Shown here piece by piece: positions 11,314-23,015 of a stretch of 58,976 nt of DNA. Every line of letters starts with the position of its first letter. Positions within the stretch are counted from its first letter, which is position 1. The notes under the pieces were generated by a model. It did not search any database. It saw nothing but the letters and a program-made list of their open reading frames with translations, and was not told the origin of the DNA. The DNA comes from Phallus indusiatus (taxonomy: Eukaryota; Basidiomycota; Agaricomycetes; Phallales; Phallaceae): assembly GCA_027605045.1 (NCBI GenBank), contig JAQFWX010000190.1, positions 1 through 58,976 of the forward strand, in the 5' to 3' direction. Position numbers and translations under genes: made by a program.

Positions 11314-12410
11314 TTACCTATGCCTTCCCACTAACAATTCTATCTTTTGCCAAGCTCCAATTTGACATTGATGCCTTGCCTTGATACCCTTTTGTCCATC
11401 CGTGTTGGGAGATGACAGCGCCAATAAACCGATAATCAAATGACGCAACGCATCTTCACATACTGAAGCGACCTGTGGTGTACACCTGTCAGTGCACAAG
11501 GCTTCCACACAATGATCGACGGCTCGCATTCCAGAACCAAGCCAAAGACGGATTGGAGTGGTCTCGCATAGTTTGGGATCCAAGATGACACATCTGGCAG
11601 CACAGTTCGCGTGTTTGAAACTCTGCTTATGTCTAGTGTCGGGATTTCTTGCACCGGCAACCGGGTTGTATTCCGCTGCTGACAAGGTTGTAGGGACTAG
11701 AAACAAGGATAACGTTGGTGCTTTCAATGTCTCTACTGGCTGCGTTTCCGTTGGAACTATCGCTAGGCTTTCGATACTTGATATATTAATATCATCGGAT
11801 GGTTTGAAGGTAGCATGGGCCATCTTTCAGGGCGCAATCAGCAGGAAGGCTGCGCGAAGAGATGAGTGATACTTACCATAGCTATTTTTGCAGCATCACA
11901 GTAGGAACTACTTCCTATAACTACAATGCCATCAGCACTGCATTGGTTTAGTATATCATAGTCCATCCTAATATCCAATGTTGCCAGACCTTGTTCTCCA
12001 TAGTTGCTTCGTGAGGTCAATAACGTCGGTATAAGGCGTATGACTGACGATCCCAGGAAGTTACTTAAATCAGCGCTGTCTCCGAACTAGCGTGTAGTAA
12101 GGGTAACCAGTTTTTTTCCTACGATCTTTGAGCCCAAAACCGCTTCGACTGATTTGATGAGATCAGTATTGGTATCAAGGCTTTTCGATGCTAACAAGAA
12201 TATCCTGGTACATCCAGCGACTGCTAACTCTTCAGGGATAGCGTTAAGATAATTTGAAAACAGCCTGACAAAATGGTTCGGAGTATCGGGAAATTGCTGC
12301 AATTTGACTTCGACGGCATCATCAAGGTCTGTGAAAGCCATAAGCAGAGAATGAAGCGTTTTGAAGTTGAGAAGCGCTTGATATTTAAGTTCATATGCAC
12401 AACCTTGCAC
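11314..12410 (-). pseudogene. N-terminal and middle part of Fe-ADH / maleylacetate reductase, interrupted
   Basis: Minus-strand exons read in order: IPEELAVAGCTRIFLLASKS, LDTNTDLIKSVEAVLGSKIV and GKKL, then ILNQCSADGIVVIGSSSYCD with AAKIAM, then TLSLFLVPTTLSAAEYNPVA, NPDTRHKQSFKH, CVILDPKLCETTP, SGMRAVDHCVEALC and ARHQCQIGAWQ. These are the NAD(P)-binding half and the start of the metal-binding half of an iron-type alcohol dehydrogenase. The family includes maleylacetate reductase, which reduces maleylacetate to 3-oxoadipate in hydroxyquinol degradation. Homology stops abruptly after GAWQ, near 11347. The iron-ligand histidines that should follow are missing, and the C-terminal exon reappears about 2.3 kb away at 8813-9030. 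The surviving exons have no premature stops, which points to a recent interruption. Confidence 0.72.
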
Positions 12411-12428
12411 AGCCTTTAACGATTCTTC

Positions 12429-12853
12429 TTATGAGAAGATTGAATAAGTCACCTCATGCAAACTCGTGGTCAAGGAAATGGTGATATGTAAGTAAATCAT
12501 TTCCAGCTGATGATCGCTGATGAACCGGCGCTGATGTTGCACTGCAGTTGATGACCTGAACGCGTTCCGCAACCCTGCATTGGTGGGTGCATTTTTACTT
12601 TCTCCCGTATCAATCCCATTGGTCGCGTTAAGCATTAGCATACTCTTTTTCTCACCTACCGGCATCCTTGAATCATGTTTATTTTGAATATCTTATTGAA
12701 TAAGGTCGGCGCTGTCGCACTAGGAAATTGCTCCACATGAGCTCCGACTGGCAAATCAAAATTGTGCTTTTTTGTATTCAAAAGTTTGGTGCCAAGTGCG
12801 CTCGTAACGCGTTGGCTATGGTCCTTGTTTACTTTTGAAGAAGAGGTAAACAT
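12429..12853 (-). other. Unassigned minus-strand exon-like frames upstream of the dehydrogenase
   Basis: Two open frames (12429-12665 and 12656-12853, minus strand) can be joined to the dehydrogenase through a plausible intron: SLHE, then GTGACT...AAAG, then AVQGCAYELKYQALLNFKTL. The encoded sequence is helical and unfamiliar, for example HQLEMIYLHITISLTTSLHE. It may be an N-terminal extension of the dehydrogenase, 5' exons of an older neighbouring gene, or chance. I do not recognise a domain. Confidence 0.3.
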
Positions 12854-12906
12854 TGAGTATATACTTTCGTCTCAACTCTCGCAATAGATACTCACGACCT
12901 TTTGGA

Positions 12907-15013
12907 ATGTCTCCCTCACCATTGAACAAGAACATCTTGTTGTCCCCGAACCATTCTTTTCGCACTCATACGATCGATACCCAAGCCATATCAAAAGTTT
13001 CTAAGAGGATTATTGTGTGTTGCGATGGAACATGGCAAGGTGAGTAGAGATCCTCACACGTTTCAAGAGTTGTTTGTTTTCTCAAAAACCTCACCTTTAT
13101 AGATGGGTTGACTTGTAGGGCTCCTTCACAATATACGAACATCCTGAAGGTATGAAGCGTCACTAAATTGAGAACTTAACCACGTTTATCCTCGTCATAG
13201 ATCGCTAGAGCCCTGGATCCCGAAGATTCGAGATCGTTGGTGTTTTTCATTTTTTGAATTTTGGTATTCTCTTATTACATTGTAGAAAAATCCCGATTCC
13301 GCAAATAGTCTATTATCAGGCCGGTGTCGGGACGACTTCTGTTTACCTATTGAATTGTTTTGATGGTAGGTGTATGAGTTCCTCCTGAATATTATGCCTT
13401 CACTTGGATCATTTTTACATTATAATTAGGTGCAGTAGGCGGCTCTCTTCGAGATAAAGTGGAAGATGCTTACGCTTTCATTGCGAGTAATTATCAACCG
13501 TCCGATGAGGTCCATCGTTTTTCTTCTTTGCAAAGTCGACCACAAAGTATTCACTTTTGATTAGATTTTTCTGTTTGGGTTCTCTAGAGGGGCTTATACG
13601 GCACGCATGGTCGCTGCAATTATTGTACGTCAAGAAATATTAACACATTACCGAAATATGGCTCATCAGCATTTTTTTAAACAAGGGGGAAATTGGCATT
13701 TTGGATAAAAGGGACATGTTCCATTTTGCAGATATTTTCGACGCCTATCAAGAGAGGAGCCATGCCAGAGAGGAACACAGTATGCAAACACTTGAAATTG
13801 TTTCATTCATTCCACATACAAATCTATTCTAGAGAGGAGAGCTGCAAATGATTTTCTTGTTAAATATACGGACCCAAAAGCTCCTGGCCGTATTAGGGCT
13901 GATCCGGATGGCGATAAATTTACTATCAAGTAATCTTCATATCATCCCCCCCTGAACACATTGCTTACATTTTGTGGAAGGTTTATTGGTGTCTTCGACA
14001 CAGTCGGTGCATTGGGTTTACCTACAGAATTACGAGTTGGACGCAAATCCGAAAAACTATTTGGATTCCCTAATAGACAACTCGGGACACATATCCAATA
14101 TGCCTATCAAGCTCTCGCTATTGACGAGACGAGAAAGGATTTTGTAAGTTTACATTCCTTATGAACGAGCCATAATTTGAGAAAATTTCTAGACAGCCTC
14201 GGAATTCCGACAAACTAAGGAGGGTCATGCAAAGGGTCAAGTTTTGAAACAAGTTTGGTTTTCAGGTAAGGATTAAATTAATATAAAGCAATCAGACTTC
14301 AACTTAAACGGAAATTTCTCGTAGGTTGTCATTCTGATGTAAGCCCACGACAATTTCCTTGATCATGCATTAGCACTGAGGGCTTGATAGATTGGAGGTG
14401 GTTATGCTGCTCATGACCTCTCTGATATAACGTTAATGTGGATGGTAGTGAGTGTCATCCACTGTCTATGCATAACTTTTTCTAATCCATAATTCCAAGT
14501 CCCATGTCGACGCCTTTCTGTCGTTTGACCTACAATTTTTATTGGAAGAACTTCCTCAGCCGGTTGATGACTGGGGAAAACAACCGCCTCATGAGTGAGT
14601 TTCATATCGGTCGTACTTAGTCATGAAAAGAGTCCAAAGGATGTTTTAGCTCGAAAACCGGCGTATTCACCTTGGCGTCGTGTAGTACCCGGATGTTCCC
14701 GTCGCTTTCCAGTCCTGAATCGCCAACCTTTCAGTACATTCATCCGTCCGTCCTAGAACGGGCGAAATTACCACCTTCTATAAAACATCTGATTGAGAAC
14801 AACCCGAATATCGTGTGCAAACTCCAGCCTTTTGAACTGTCCGTTCAAGAATATTGGCAGAAGCATACCAGGCAAGACAAAGCCAAAGCTATGGCTCAAG
14901 ACGCATTACAATCTCATCATCTCCTTTCCTTTAAAACCCTAATCAAGGTCCTACTTCACCTCAATACCGAACTTTCCCATTTTCTAACTAAAATGCGGCA
15001 TAAAATCGACTGA
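12907..15013 (+). CDS. DUF2235 / Tle1-like alpha/beta hydrolase
   Basis: Spliced exons give KRIIVCCDGTWQ, APSQYTNILKIARALDP, IPQIVYYQAGVGTTSVYLLN, GGSLRDKVEDAYAFIASNY, the nucleophile elbow FLFGFSRGAYTARMVA, AFIGVFDTVGALGLP-like core (visible as FIGVFDTVGALGLPTELR), IQYAYQALAIDETRKDF, QVWFSGCHSDIGGGY and a C-terminal region ending in MRHKID. This is the DUF2235 family (related to type VI secretion phospholipase Tle1), with a G-F-S-R-G nucleophile, a catalytic aspartate in VFDTVGA and the late H-x-D-I-G-G-G motif. It is common and multicopy in basidiomycetes and the substrate is unknown. All motifs are kept, so an active hydrolase is likely. I chose the ATG at 12907; an in-frame ATG at 12853 would add 18 residues and abut the minus-strand frames. 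Confidence 0.82.
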
Positions 15014-16376
15014 ATTATTCTTTGGTTGGTGTACTTATATTGCCTATCAGCCCATCTGTCGGACTTACTCATCACGCACGATATTTATTTATGCGTATGT
15101 TTGTTTCTGTAATGAATCCTATAAGTGTACATGTAATTATAAATGATCCACTCACGCGTTTGTAACGAAAGCATTATGTACAAATCACGATTATTATTGA
15201 GAAGGTCCTGAATTATATTCATAAATATACCTATAACGATTAGCGAATCCCTATCAGTAGATATAATATTTGCGGCGTGCGTTAGGACGAGATCTTTAGT
15301 TGACCTCCAAGCTGCTGGGACACGAACAGGGGCATGCGTTCGCTAAATATAGATTTCGAAAACCTCAATTCTCGTTGAATTTGTTTTTCATCAGTGCTCA
15401 GGCTACACATGTAAATACTAGTAGCTTTCATTGTTTGCGCCAGTAACAAGTCCTTCAGCCGATTATGCGTTTATTGCGGCAAGTTACACTTTCTCCTATG
15501 ACGCCTATCAAAATAGGTCCAAAAAGATTTGCACTATTTTTGGGGCTTGATTCCAATCTTGATGAGCGTTTCCAAATGCATGCTTAATGGATGTAAATAT
15601 GCCATGTCTTCCCTTTCTCAATTGCGGTTCCCCATCTGCTTCAAGTTGTGGCTGTGTATATGATGGTAGTCCCGACGGTCAGGAACAAACCAAAGTGTAT
15701 CAGTAAACCTGACATCAGATATTTCAAATGTGGGCGTGGCGAAGTGAGTCCCGTCGCTCCACTGATTAACCTGTCAGCCTATCCCATAGTGGGTAAGGTG
15801 ACGACAATATTAGTGGCATGTATGCGCTCAGTCTGGGTCGCAGTCGCTTTTGATTGAACATCACTTTGATAAACCAAATACCATGGACACCCCAAGTCAT
15901 CCAATCTTTAGCAAACACAAGCAGCCTTGTTCAAATTCGAACGAAAATCCAAGGACACTACTCTGGAGGTTTTGGATGGTTTGTACCCGACCGTAGGCTG
16001 CAATCGCGAGAAACATGGATTCAGAGTAGAAAAACAGCACATAATTTCAAATTTCCTGACAGCTTGAGAAGAGTTGTATCCTGATTGGGCCTGAGGGCTG
16101 AAGTCATCTGGTTTAAGACACAGGACCATTGGCGATTAATCGACGGGTGCACGCCAAGCGGGTTGCAAGACAAGACATTAGCGACTGTTGGAGACACGGC
16201 CTATCAATGTGCTATGAGTCATGGCTTGCACGTCTAGTTAATTCATTGTTGGGAGAATAGCGCACGGTAGGTTGTCTTTCGCGTACCTAATAGTAAACTG
16301 CCCATTAATCTCTCGCTTCAGGCTTGTTATGCCAAACAATTCACCACTGATAGGTACACACCGAAGTCAGTAATGG
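15014..16376. other. Intergenic, no supported gene
   Basis: About 1.4 kb. Only short frames (largest 76 codons at 15854-16084) with no domain and no splice partners. It likely holds the 3' UTR of the DUF2235 gene and the promoter of the cysteine-rich secreted protein. Confidence 0.5.
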
Positions 16377-16384
16377 TATATAAA
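16377..16384 (+). promoter_or_regulatory. TATA box of the cysteine-rich secreted protein gene
   Basis: TATATAAA lies 50 bases before the ATG at 16434, the expected distance for a strongly transcribed, TATA-dependent fungal gene. Confidence 0.55.
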
Positions 16385-16433
16385 GAATGCTCTCTACCCA
16401 CTTGTTTCAGCGTGCTTTCTAAAACAACTTATT

Positions 16434-17018
16434 ATGAAGTCCTTTGCATTCCTTGCGTTGGGAAGTCTTTTCTCAGCAGTCATTGCGAACCCAGTGATCA
16501 CAGGTCCAATCTGCGACATTGCGTGTCCGGAAGAGGAAGGACTTGTTGTATGTGCTGCGACCAGCGCTGATTCCACTGTATCAGGTTGTGGCTGTTGTCG
16601 TATGTTCCGTTTCATAAACTACGCTGAAAAACAGGTATCGCTCACAATTATATTCTTCTGAAGCCATTGGCATCGTCTCGCCTATAACTATTATTTCGGA
16701 ACCCACTAGTACTGCACCCACCAGCACGGCCCCAACCAGCACCGTGACGGAGCCCCCCATTATTTGCGATCTTGCCTGCGCTCTTCCATTGGTTCTTTGT
16801 GCACCTTGCAGTTGCTGCGGTAAGTAATGAACGGGTTTTCTTTTTATATCAATACTCACCGCTTTGTCTAGAACCGATTACCTGTGAGGACGTCGTATGC
16901 CCTCTTGATGGAAGTTCAGTAGAAAATTCGTGCTGTGGTAAGCCATTCCCCTTGACCATTCCCGAGCTTGGAGAATTGACGCGACCGCGCAGGCCCAATT
17001 GTAGCTACACTGGCATAG
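16434..17018 (+). CDS. Small secreted protein with three exon-encoded cysteine modules
   Basis: The ATG at 16434 opens a signal peptide (MKSFAFLALGSLFSAVIA). Exon 1 carries ICDIAC, then eight residues, C, and SGCGCC. Exon 2 carries a PTSTA-repeat linker, then ICDLACALPLVLCAPCSCC. Exon 3 carries ITCEDVVCPLDGSS and ends in SCC. Exon 4 adds GPIVATLA and the stop at 17016-17018. Each of the first three exons ends right after a CC pair and all three introns are phase 1, as expected if one module was duplicated by exon repetition. The mature protein is about 120 residues with many paired cysteines, probably disulfide-bonded and extracellular. It lacks the C-CC-C-C-CC-C hydrophobin spacing. Function is unknown; an effector, cell-wall or metal-binding role is possible. 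Confidence 0.68.
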
Positions 17019-18202
17019 TAAAATGGATGTTTTGTCTTAGAATAATAAATAACAGATGCATAGAGTATCTCAATCAACAACTTGGTCTCAAATTACAGCG
17101 TCTTTTTTCTCCACACTGAGGGCCACACTCACATCTACGATGAAATCTGTATGTCCAATGTGACTGTGTGAGCTCCAAAAAGAATCCCGAGAACAACGCA
17201 CCGATGAAAATCGGTAGGATCTGGTATCAAGTGGATAATATGTACGATAAGAAGTGAACATATGCATTATTTTTGTTTAGCTCCGCAATCGTGTCCAAGA
17301 AAAAGCGTCGAGTAAATTTGAAACCGATCAGAGTGCATACATATACATAGCTCCGGTGTCTTAACACGGTCCCCTTATACCGCAGTCCTGCAGGGGCTGG
17401 GGTTCAACATTCAATATCGACGTTCGACAACCGGAATCGGGGAGTTATGGTATCAAGGTTCCGAAATATTTTTCTGAGTTCAAAGAGAGTCCGAGTACTA
17501 CGGCTATATATGCAGCCCCACGTGAATTTTCTGAATAAGTAAGTTATTTTTATATGACTCATTTCAAGTGGAAACGAGTGCATCAATAGTGAACTGAAAC
17601 AGATTGAATACATACAATTGAAATAAAACGTTGATTCTTCTTTTAGTTCAAAAACAATTATGACCACCTGACAAACGTACATCATAATTATAATAGTCAC
17701 CGTCAATCTCATCATTGTGGGGATAGTGCCCGAAGTCGCGACCCTAAGGCGTCAGGGAAATGCATAGTAATTTACGGCTTTTGCCAATGGAGCCTCACTA
17801 ACTCGGTAAATTACACCTGCACCAATTTCCCCGCCGAATCTTTGTTTGAGATCGAGTTTCATTGACCAACAGGCCACTGGCAGACGTTCAAGAACAAACA
17901 ATCGGACAATTGTGACAACAATTATGAAAACTAATAAAGTGTGTATGATTATGCTTTTTCGTAATCGTACATACACCATAAGAATACAAGACACGGTAAA
18001 AAAATTTTTGATGCAAGTTGGTTTCTCCGAGAGTTTATCCAAACGAGGGAGCTAACCAGAAAGGAGTGTTGATCATAAAGCTAGTACTAATCTGTACCAC
18101 GCGAAGTGGCTTTCAGCGAGAAAAAAAAAGAACAACAACAACGATAATCGAAGAAAAAAGATGCTAGTTTACTTCCCTCTGTTCATACAACAACAATCAC
18201 AA
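17019..18202. other. Intergenic, no supported gene
   Basis: About 1.2 kb between the cysteine-rich protein and the receptor stop. Short frames on both strands (for example 103 codons at 17404-17715 minus) show no recognisable domain. Confidence 0.5.
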
Positions 18203-19988
18203 CTACATGACCTCTTGAATTCTTTCAAGTGTTATTTGAATGCCGCCAAGTCGAGTCGAAGAAGTACTAAGCTGTTGAGTCATATCGAATGAATCCTTCT
18301 GGAAATCGCTATGTTCTTCTAGTAAATCGTCTCCGGACCATGTCATTTTGCTAACGGAGTGTTTAATATTGCTGGTTCGCTTTTCTAACGAAATGTTCTC
18401 TTCAACGGCTCCTCTCTGTCCATTAGAGCCGGATCCTTGGTTGCTAAGCGAAACCATGTGGAACGGTAAATTGATCGGCTTGATCATTTTGCGAGTGGTT
18501 GCATATATGATAGAGTCGACAGCCCCTGAATTCCAAACGGAAATAAAAACCAGAATTAATTCAATAATAAAACCGGGTATGAAAGATGCCTTACCTAGGG
18601 AGAATAAGAAAAACATGCAGAATATCCAAACTGGCTCCGGTATTTGTTCATCTTTCAGACCGACCAAGCGGACGATGGCGATCGGAAAAATACAAGCCAG
18701 ATATGCTTTTCAAAGAAGGAAAAAAGCTTTCAGATAGATGAAGAAAAAACATTAGGGAATATGATTTACCAATAGGATACCATAACATGCGCTTAGCAAC
18801 GTTGATTCTTTGACGGTGTAACACCTCATTTGCAATAAGAGTTGAATTCGAGCCTCCTTCGATACGGTATCCTCCGATTGTACCTCTGAGGAACAGAAAA
18901 ATCAGAGTATACAGCCCGAACAAAATTATGACTGCGACAAAAAGCTTGATGCGAGTAAGAAATGGTAAGTATTACAAAAAAATTTCTGGTCTCTTACGGG
19001 AACATAGTGGACGACGAGACGGGCTACAGCGTATTCAGAAGAAATAAAGCACCTTGGATAAAGTCAACAAACAAGACAAGGTCAACAGTGGGTACCGTAC
19101 TTACCAAGTACCGGCAATTGAAACTTTTTAATGGATCAGATCAAGATGCTTATGGTGCAGTTGAAAAGACTCACAGTAAGGCCCATGTGCATCATCTTGA
19201 ATACGAATAGGTGGAATGAATGCTAAATTTAAGAAGAGGGTTCGCTCTGATTTTCTTTTCAAACGAGGGCCTTTTACGTACTGAGGAGGATCACGAAAGC
19301 CCAGCCAACGACGACGGTGGATATCACAACCCAACGTGGCCAATGTTTTCCGAGGGCGATACCGGAGAACGTATGAGCAGCAATGACACAACTCCTGTAT
19401 GAACATTCAAAAAACGCTACAGACAATCGGGAAAAGAGTTGATTATACCAGAATGTAGAACCAAGGTCACCCATAACGAGTGTCACCGCTACCCTCAAAA
19501 TCAGCGAGGGAGAAATCCAATTGATATCAAAGAATGCAGACCTTGGATGGTGCACGAACGTCCGACATATATCTTCCCCTCGTTAGCCCATTTTGCCTGA
19601 GTAATACCAGATATACTCTGGATCAAATCCGATATCAACAAGCAGGTAATGAATGCACTTGTAGGTAGTTTGAGAGTCTGAACGCGACGAAGGGGTGATG
19701 TATGCGTACGCTATTTGTTTCCCTGTAAATTCCGCCGAGGAGTTTTTCTTTTTTGAGTGCCACGCAACGAGAGCGGAATATGCGATGTACAACAAGAGAA
19801 CAGATACGAAAACACAGCTGATAACGCCCGCCGCTGCCATCACCTAACGCATATAGTCAGTTTTTACGAACAGTGAGAGAGATACTAGAGGAGTGAGTGG
19901 GGAGCACCTTTACGCCTAAAAGCTCGTAAGAAGTGTATTCGTGGACGTTCCCTGCTGGTGCGCTGGGGTTGAGTCCGTCGGTGATCAT
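18203..19988 (-). CDS. Seven-transmembrane receptor, cAMP/glucose-receptor-like (Git3-type) GPCR
   Basis: The ATG at 19986-19988 gives a short hydrophilic N-terminus (MITDGLNPSAPAGNVHEYTS), then TM1 (VISCVFVSVLLLYIAYSALV). Later exons supply FSRLSVAFFECSY, IAAHTFSGIALGKHWPRWVV with ISTVVVGWAFVILL (TM3-TM4), FGLYTLIFLFLRGTIGG (TM5) and the TM5-TM6 loop VLHRQRINVAKRMLWYPI. The last exon supplies WIFCMFFLFSLG, the TM7 end AVDSIIYATTRKMI, and a Ser-rich cytoplasmic tail to the stop at 18203. The AKRMLWYP and TM7 patterns are typical of the fungal cAMP-receptor-like/Git3 GPCR class that signals through G-alpha to adenylate cyclase. The ligand cannot be told. Several small introns make the middle exons approximate. 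Confidence 0.7.
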
Positions 19989-20046
19989 ATCAACTTGAAC
20001 TGAGAGAGGTAATATCGATGCTGCGGGGTGTTGAGAAGAACTGAGG

Positions 20047-20059
20047 GGTATATATATAT
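20047..20059 (-). promoter_or_regulatory. TATA-rich tract upstream of the receptor gene
   Basis: An uninterrupted TATATATATATA tract lies about 60-70 bases upstream of the receptor start at 19988 and reads the same on the minus strand. It is a plausible TATA element. Confidence 0.4.
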
Positions 20060-21670
20060 ATGAAGGAGGGAGGAGGAAAGAGTGACAGGCTCAAGGGAAC
20101 GGGAGTGGGGGAGTTAGGACGGCCACAAGGGAAAGAAAGCGGACAGAGAATTACTATAAAACGGGTTTTGCGCCTGTCCAGACTGCCGGAAAAACTGCTT
20201 TCTGTGCCGAACCGGTATACAATTTTCGAATTTACGAAAAAAGAAGATTATGTAAAACTAACCGCTCCATCCATCAGCAAGGGTCGTAACTAGAAATCTT
20301 TCTTTGGGAAATTCCACTTTCTGCATGTCCGTCGGATCTTCTTAGGTGGAGGCCGCGTTCTTTTCTATTGATTTTGGTTTGAACTGGTACTCACCCGAGA
20401 GAACTAAAACTCTCATGCTAATTTTTCATGCTCTTGGAAATCGAATATCCGGCCAACAAACACGAGACTCGATCATGCTATAAATAATTAGTGAGTTTCT
20501 GGGGAAAATAAACTATGCATGGCCTAGAATTGTCCTCTATCCTAAGTCACACGAACAACACACCCACGCTGCCACCAGCCAACCAGCTTTTCTTCGTCAG
20601 CGCCTTATTGCGGAAATCCCTTACTACCGAAGCCTTTCGATTTCGTCTACTTATCATCAGAAAATTTTTATAAAGGAAAGCAGATTCAGATGATTATGAC
20701 ATCACCTGTCCATGCGCTCTTCATGGCCGTGTTCAAACGCAGGGACAGCTATACTGGTTCGGCAGAGTGCTCTCACAGTATTTCCGAGACATGATAAGGT
20801 ACATACGCACGCAGATGCATCGTCCGTCGTATATACGCTAGTACATACGGCGGTAATTAGCTTGAGGCCATTCGGTATCTAATAAGTACATAGTATCCGA
20901 AACTCTTACACAACGGCACAAGTGAGGGCTATTTAGTGCAGCATTTAAATTTTGAAATTGCCATGAATGATTTCAAGTGAAAGCCAGACGTCGTCTGTGA
21001 GTTTATTACATCCACAAGCTCCCGCCTATTAAGATTTTTCCTCTTGATGAAAACATCGAAGGCTTACTGAAGTTATAATTAGACTGACAGGGTACAGTTT
21101 TTTCAGCGCAATATATATAATAGTTCCTAACAGCGGACGAGCAAGTTTACGCTCTACTACCGACCCTGAAATTAATCTGGTCGTCCGTATATTAGTTTCT
21201 TATTATTTGTAGATCATTACACCCATGGGCCATCTCCGAGGAAGAGAATAACTTTGTGGCGCCCCGCTCTTCCCATGACTACAAACATAAAGATATTCAT
21301 TTCTTCCGATCGGAATTTAATGGCTCCGTTTCAGCTTTCTTACTTACCTATTTACGTGCCCTCCCTGACGAGCTTTCTTCTTCTATAACTACTGCCTCTG
21401 GATTTGGTGTTTCTCCTTGAAAGATCACATCATCGGATGCGAATCACAAGAGCCGTGAATGAATCCTTGTAAGACTACGCCTTAAAGCTAAAATTATCAC
21501 TTCCTCCCAGAATAACATGTAGTATGTGTGAGTAGGGGTTGGATTTTAAAAATAATGTCTGCTAAAATATGCAATGTGGATGTAGAATGATAGCCGATGA
21601 CGAGCATCGTAAAATTTTGAAAGGGGTCATCTAAAACATAGACTCAGGCTTTATAAATCTGCGTTCATTT
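20060..21670. other. Intergenic, no supported gene
   Basis: About 1.6 kb. A 77-codon plus frame at 20060-20293 looks like chance. I see no domains, tRNA-like structures or clear repeats. Confidence 0.5.
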
Positions 21671-22181
21671 CTATTTCTCTTCGATCTTAGCCAAGATTTC
21701 CGAATCCCTGAACAAGTGGTATTCCTGCGTAAAAGCACCCCACGTAAGCATTTTGCATACTCAAAAAACAGAGATCCAAACTTGCCTCTTCTCCAACTTT
21801 TATCGAATTGCCTCCCCAGCCTGGAAGTAATACACGGTCTCCTGCTTGAACATTTGTCGGGACAATCTTGCCATCCTTGTCTGGGGCACCAGGTCCAACG
21901 GCAATGACGGTTGCTTCTGGTAGAGGACTGCTAGTCGCTGACGTTGGCAGGTAGATACCGGATGCAGTTTTCTGAAGTTTCATGTCTGAGTATACGGTCT
22001 TTTTTTGTGGCTTGAGCAAAAAAAAAGATCATACCGTTTCAGGCTTGTACCGGTGGACCAAGATGCGGTCTAACAACGGTCTAACAGCTCTGATAGACTT
22101 GAACGTGAGTTGAGAGGCCTATTTGCCAAACTAAGTTCAGCATCCAGTATAGCAAAATCTGAGTCGAAAAAAACTTGCCAT
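21671..22181 (-). CDS. HSP10: Mitochondrial co-chaperonin HSP10 (GroES)
   Basis: Spliced minus-strand exons give MA then TVRPLLDRILVHRYKPET, KTASGIYLPTSA, LPEATVIAVGPGAPDKDGK, VQAGDRVLLPGWGGNSIK, VGEE, and YHLFRDSEILAKIEEK before the stop at 21671-21673. This is the complete GroES fold of about 105 residues, including the mobile loop (ETKTASGIYLP) that contacts Hsp60. The protein caps the Hsp60 cage in the mitochondrial matrix. The start at 22181 is chosen because a seven-base first exon (ATGGCAA) joins in phase to the exon beginning CTGTTAGACC. The penultimate intron (21725-21785) has a GC donor (GCAAGT) instead of GT. It is divergent from SNU13, with about 210 bases between starts. Confidence 0.9.
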
Positions 22182-22390
22182 TTTTATGATGGATTCGGAA
22201 TGGGAAAGGTGGACTGGGTGAGCGGGATTGAGCGTCTTGAAAAAAAAACCGTTCGGCAGGCGCCGGGCGACGGGAATTCTTTCCGCTGCTTTCTTCCTCT
22301 TTCTTTGAACTTTTACCGAAGAAGTCGACCGAGGATCCAACAGACGTGAGGTCATATTCCTGAATTCCTAAATAAACAGAAAACACTACA

Positions 22391-22943
22391 ATGGCCGATT
22401 CCGATAAAAAGAAAGCATGGCCTCTTTCTGATGCCACCCTCACTAACCAAGTATGTGCGGCATAATTTTTTTTGTTATTTACCTTGACTGGCTTTTTCTT
22501 TTAGATTCTAGATTTGGTTCAACAAGCTAGCCACTACAAGCAGCTCAAAAAAGGTGCTAATGAAGGTATGTCAGTTTGTCTAAAAATGTCTCGTACATGA
22601 TTCAACGACACACCCCAGCTACTAAGACTTTGAACCGTGGTATCGCAGAATTCATCATATTGACGGCCGATACTGAGCCTCTCGAAATTTTGCTGCACCT
22701 CCCTCTACTATGTGAGGACAAGGTACGTCTTGTAAAACGATCGAAGCACGATTCGGTGGTGCTCATTATCATCTTCCCTCACAGAACGTCCCTTACGTGT
22801 TCGTCCCCTCCAAAGTTGCATTGGGAAGAGCTTGTGGTGTTTCCAGACCGGTCATAGCGGCTAGCGTCACCACGAACGAAGCCAAAGAACTCAAAAGCCA
22901 AATTGACTCTGTTAAAGAAGCCATTGAAAAGCTCATGTACTAG
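22391..22943 (+). CDS. SNU13: SNU13 / NHP2L1 (15.5K) snRNP and box C/D snoRNP protein
   Basis: Exons read [100 protein letters not shown], then [20 protein letters not shown] and AIEKLMY before the TAG at 22941-22943. This is a full-length L7Ae-family protein that binds kink-turns in U4 snRNA and box C/D snoRNAs, acting in splicing and rRNA methylation. [12 protein letters not shown] is the RNA-binding loop and is unchanged. It is head-to-head with HSP10 and probably shares the promoter region around 22182-22390. Confidence 0.95.
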
Positions 22944-23015
22944 TCAAACTACTCGGCTTGTGTCTTTTTTTTCGCTCGCAAAAATGACGATTCTTTGAAA
23001 CCAGATATATGAAAT

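Noticed and set aside
16434..17018. Hydrophobin identity for the cysteine-rich protein
   Set aside because: CC pairs are present, but the spacing C-CC-C-C-CC-C is not; the genuine hydrophobin is at 39500-39997.
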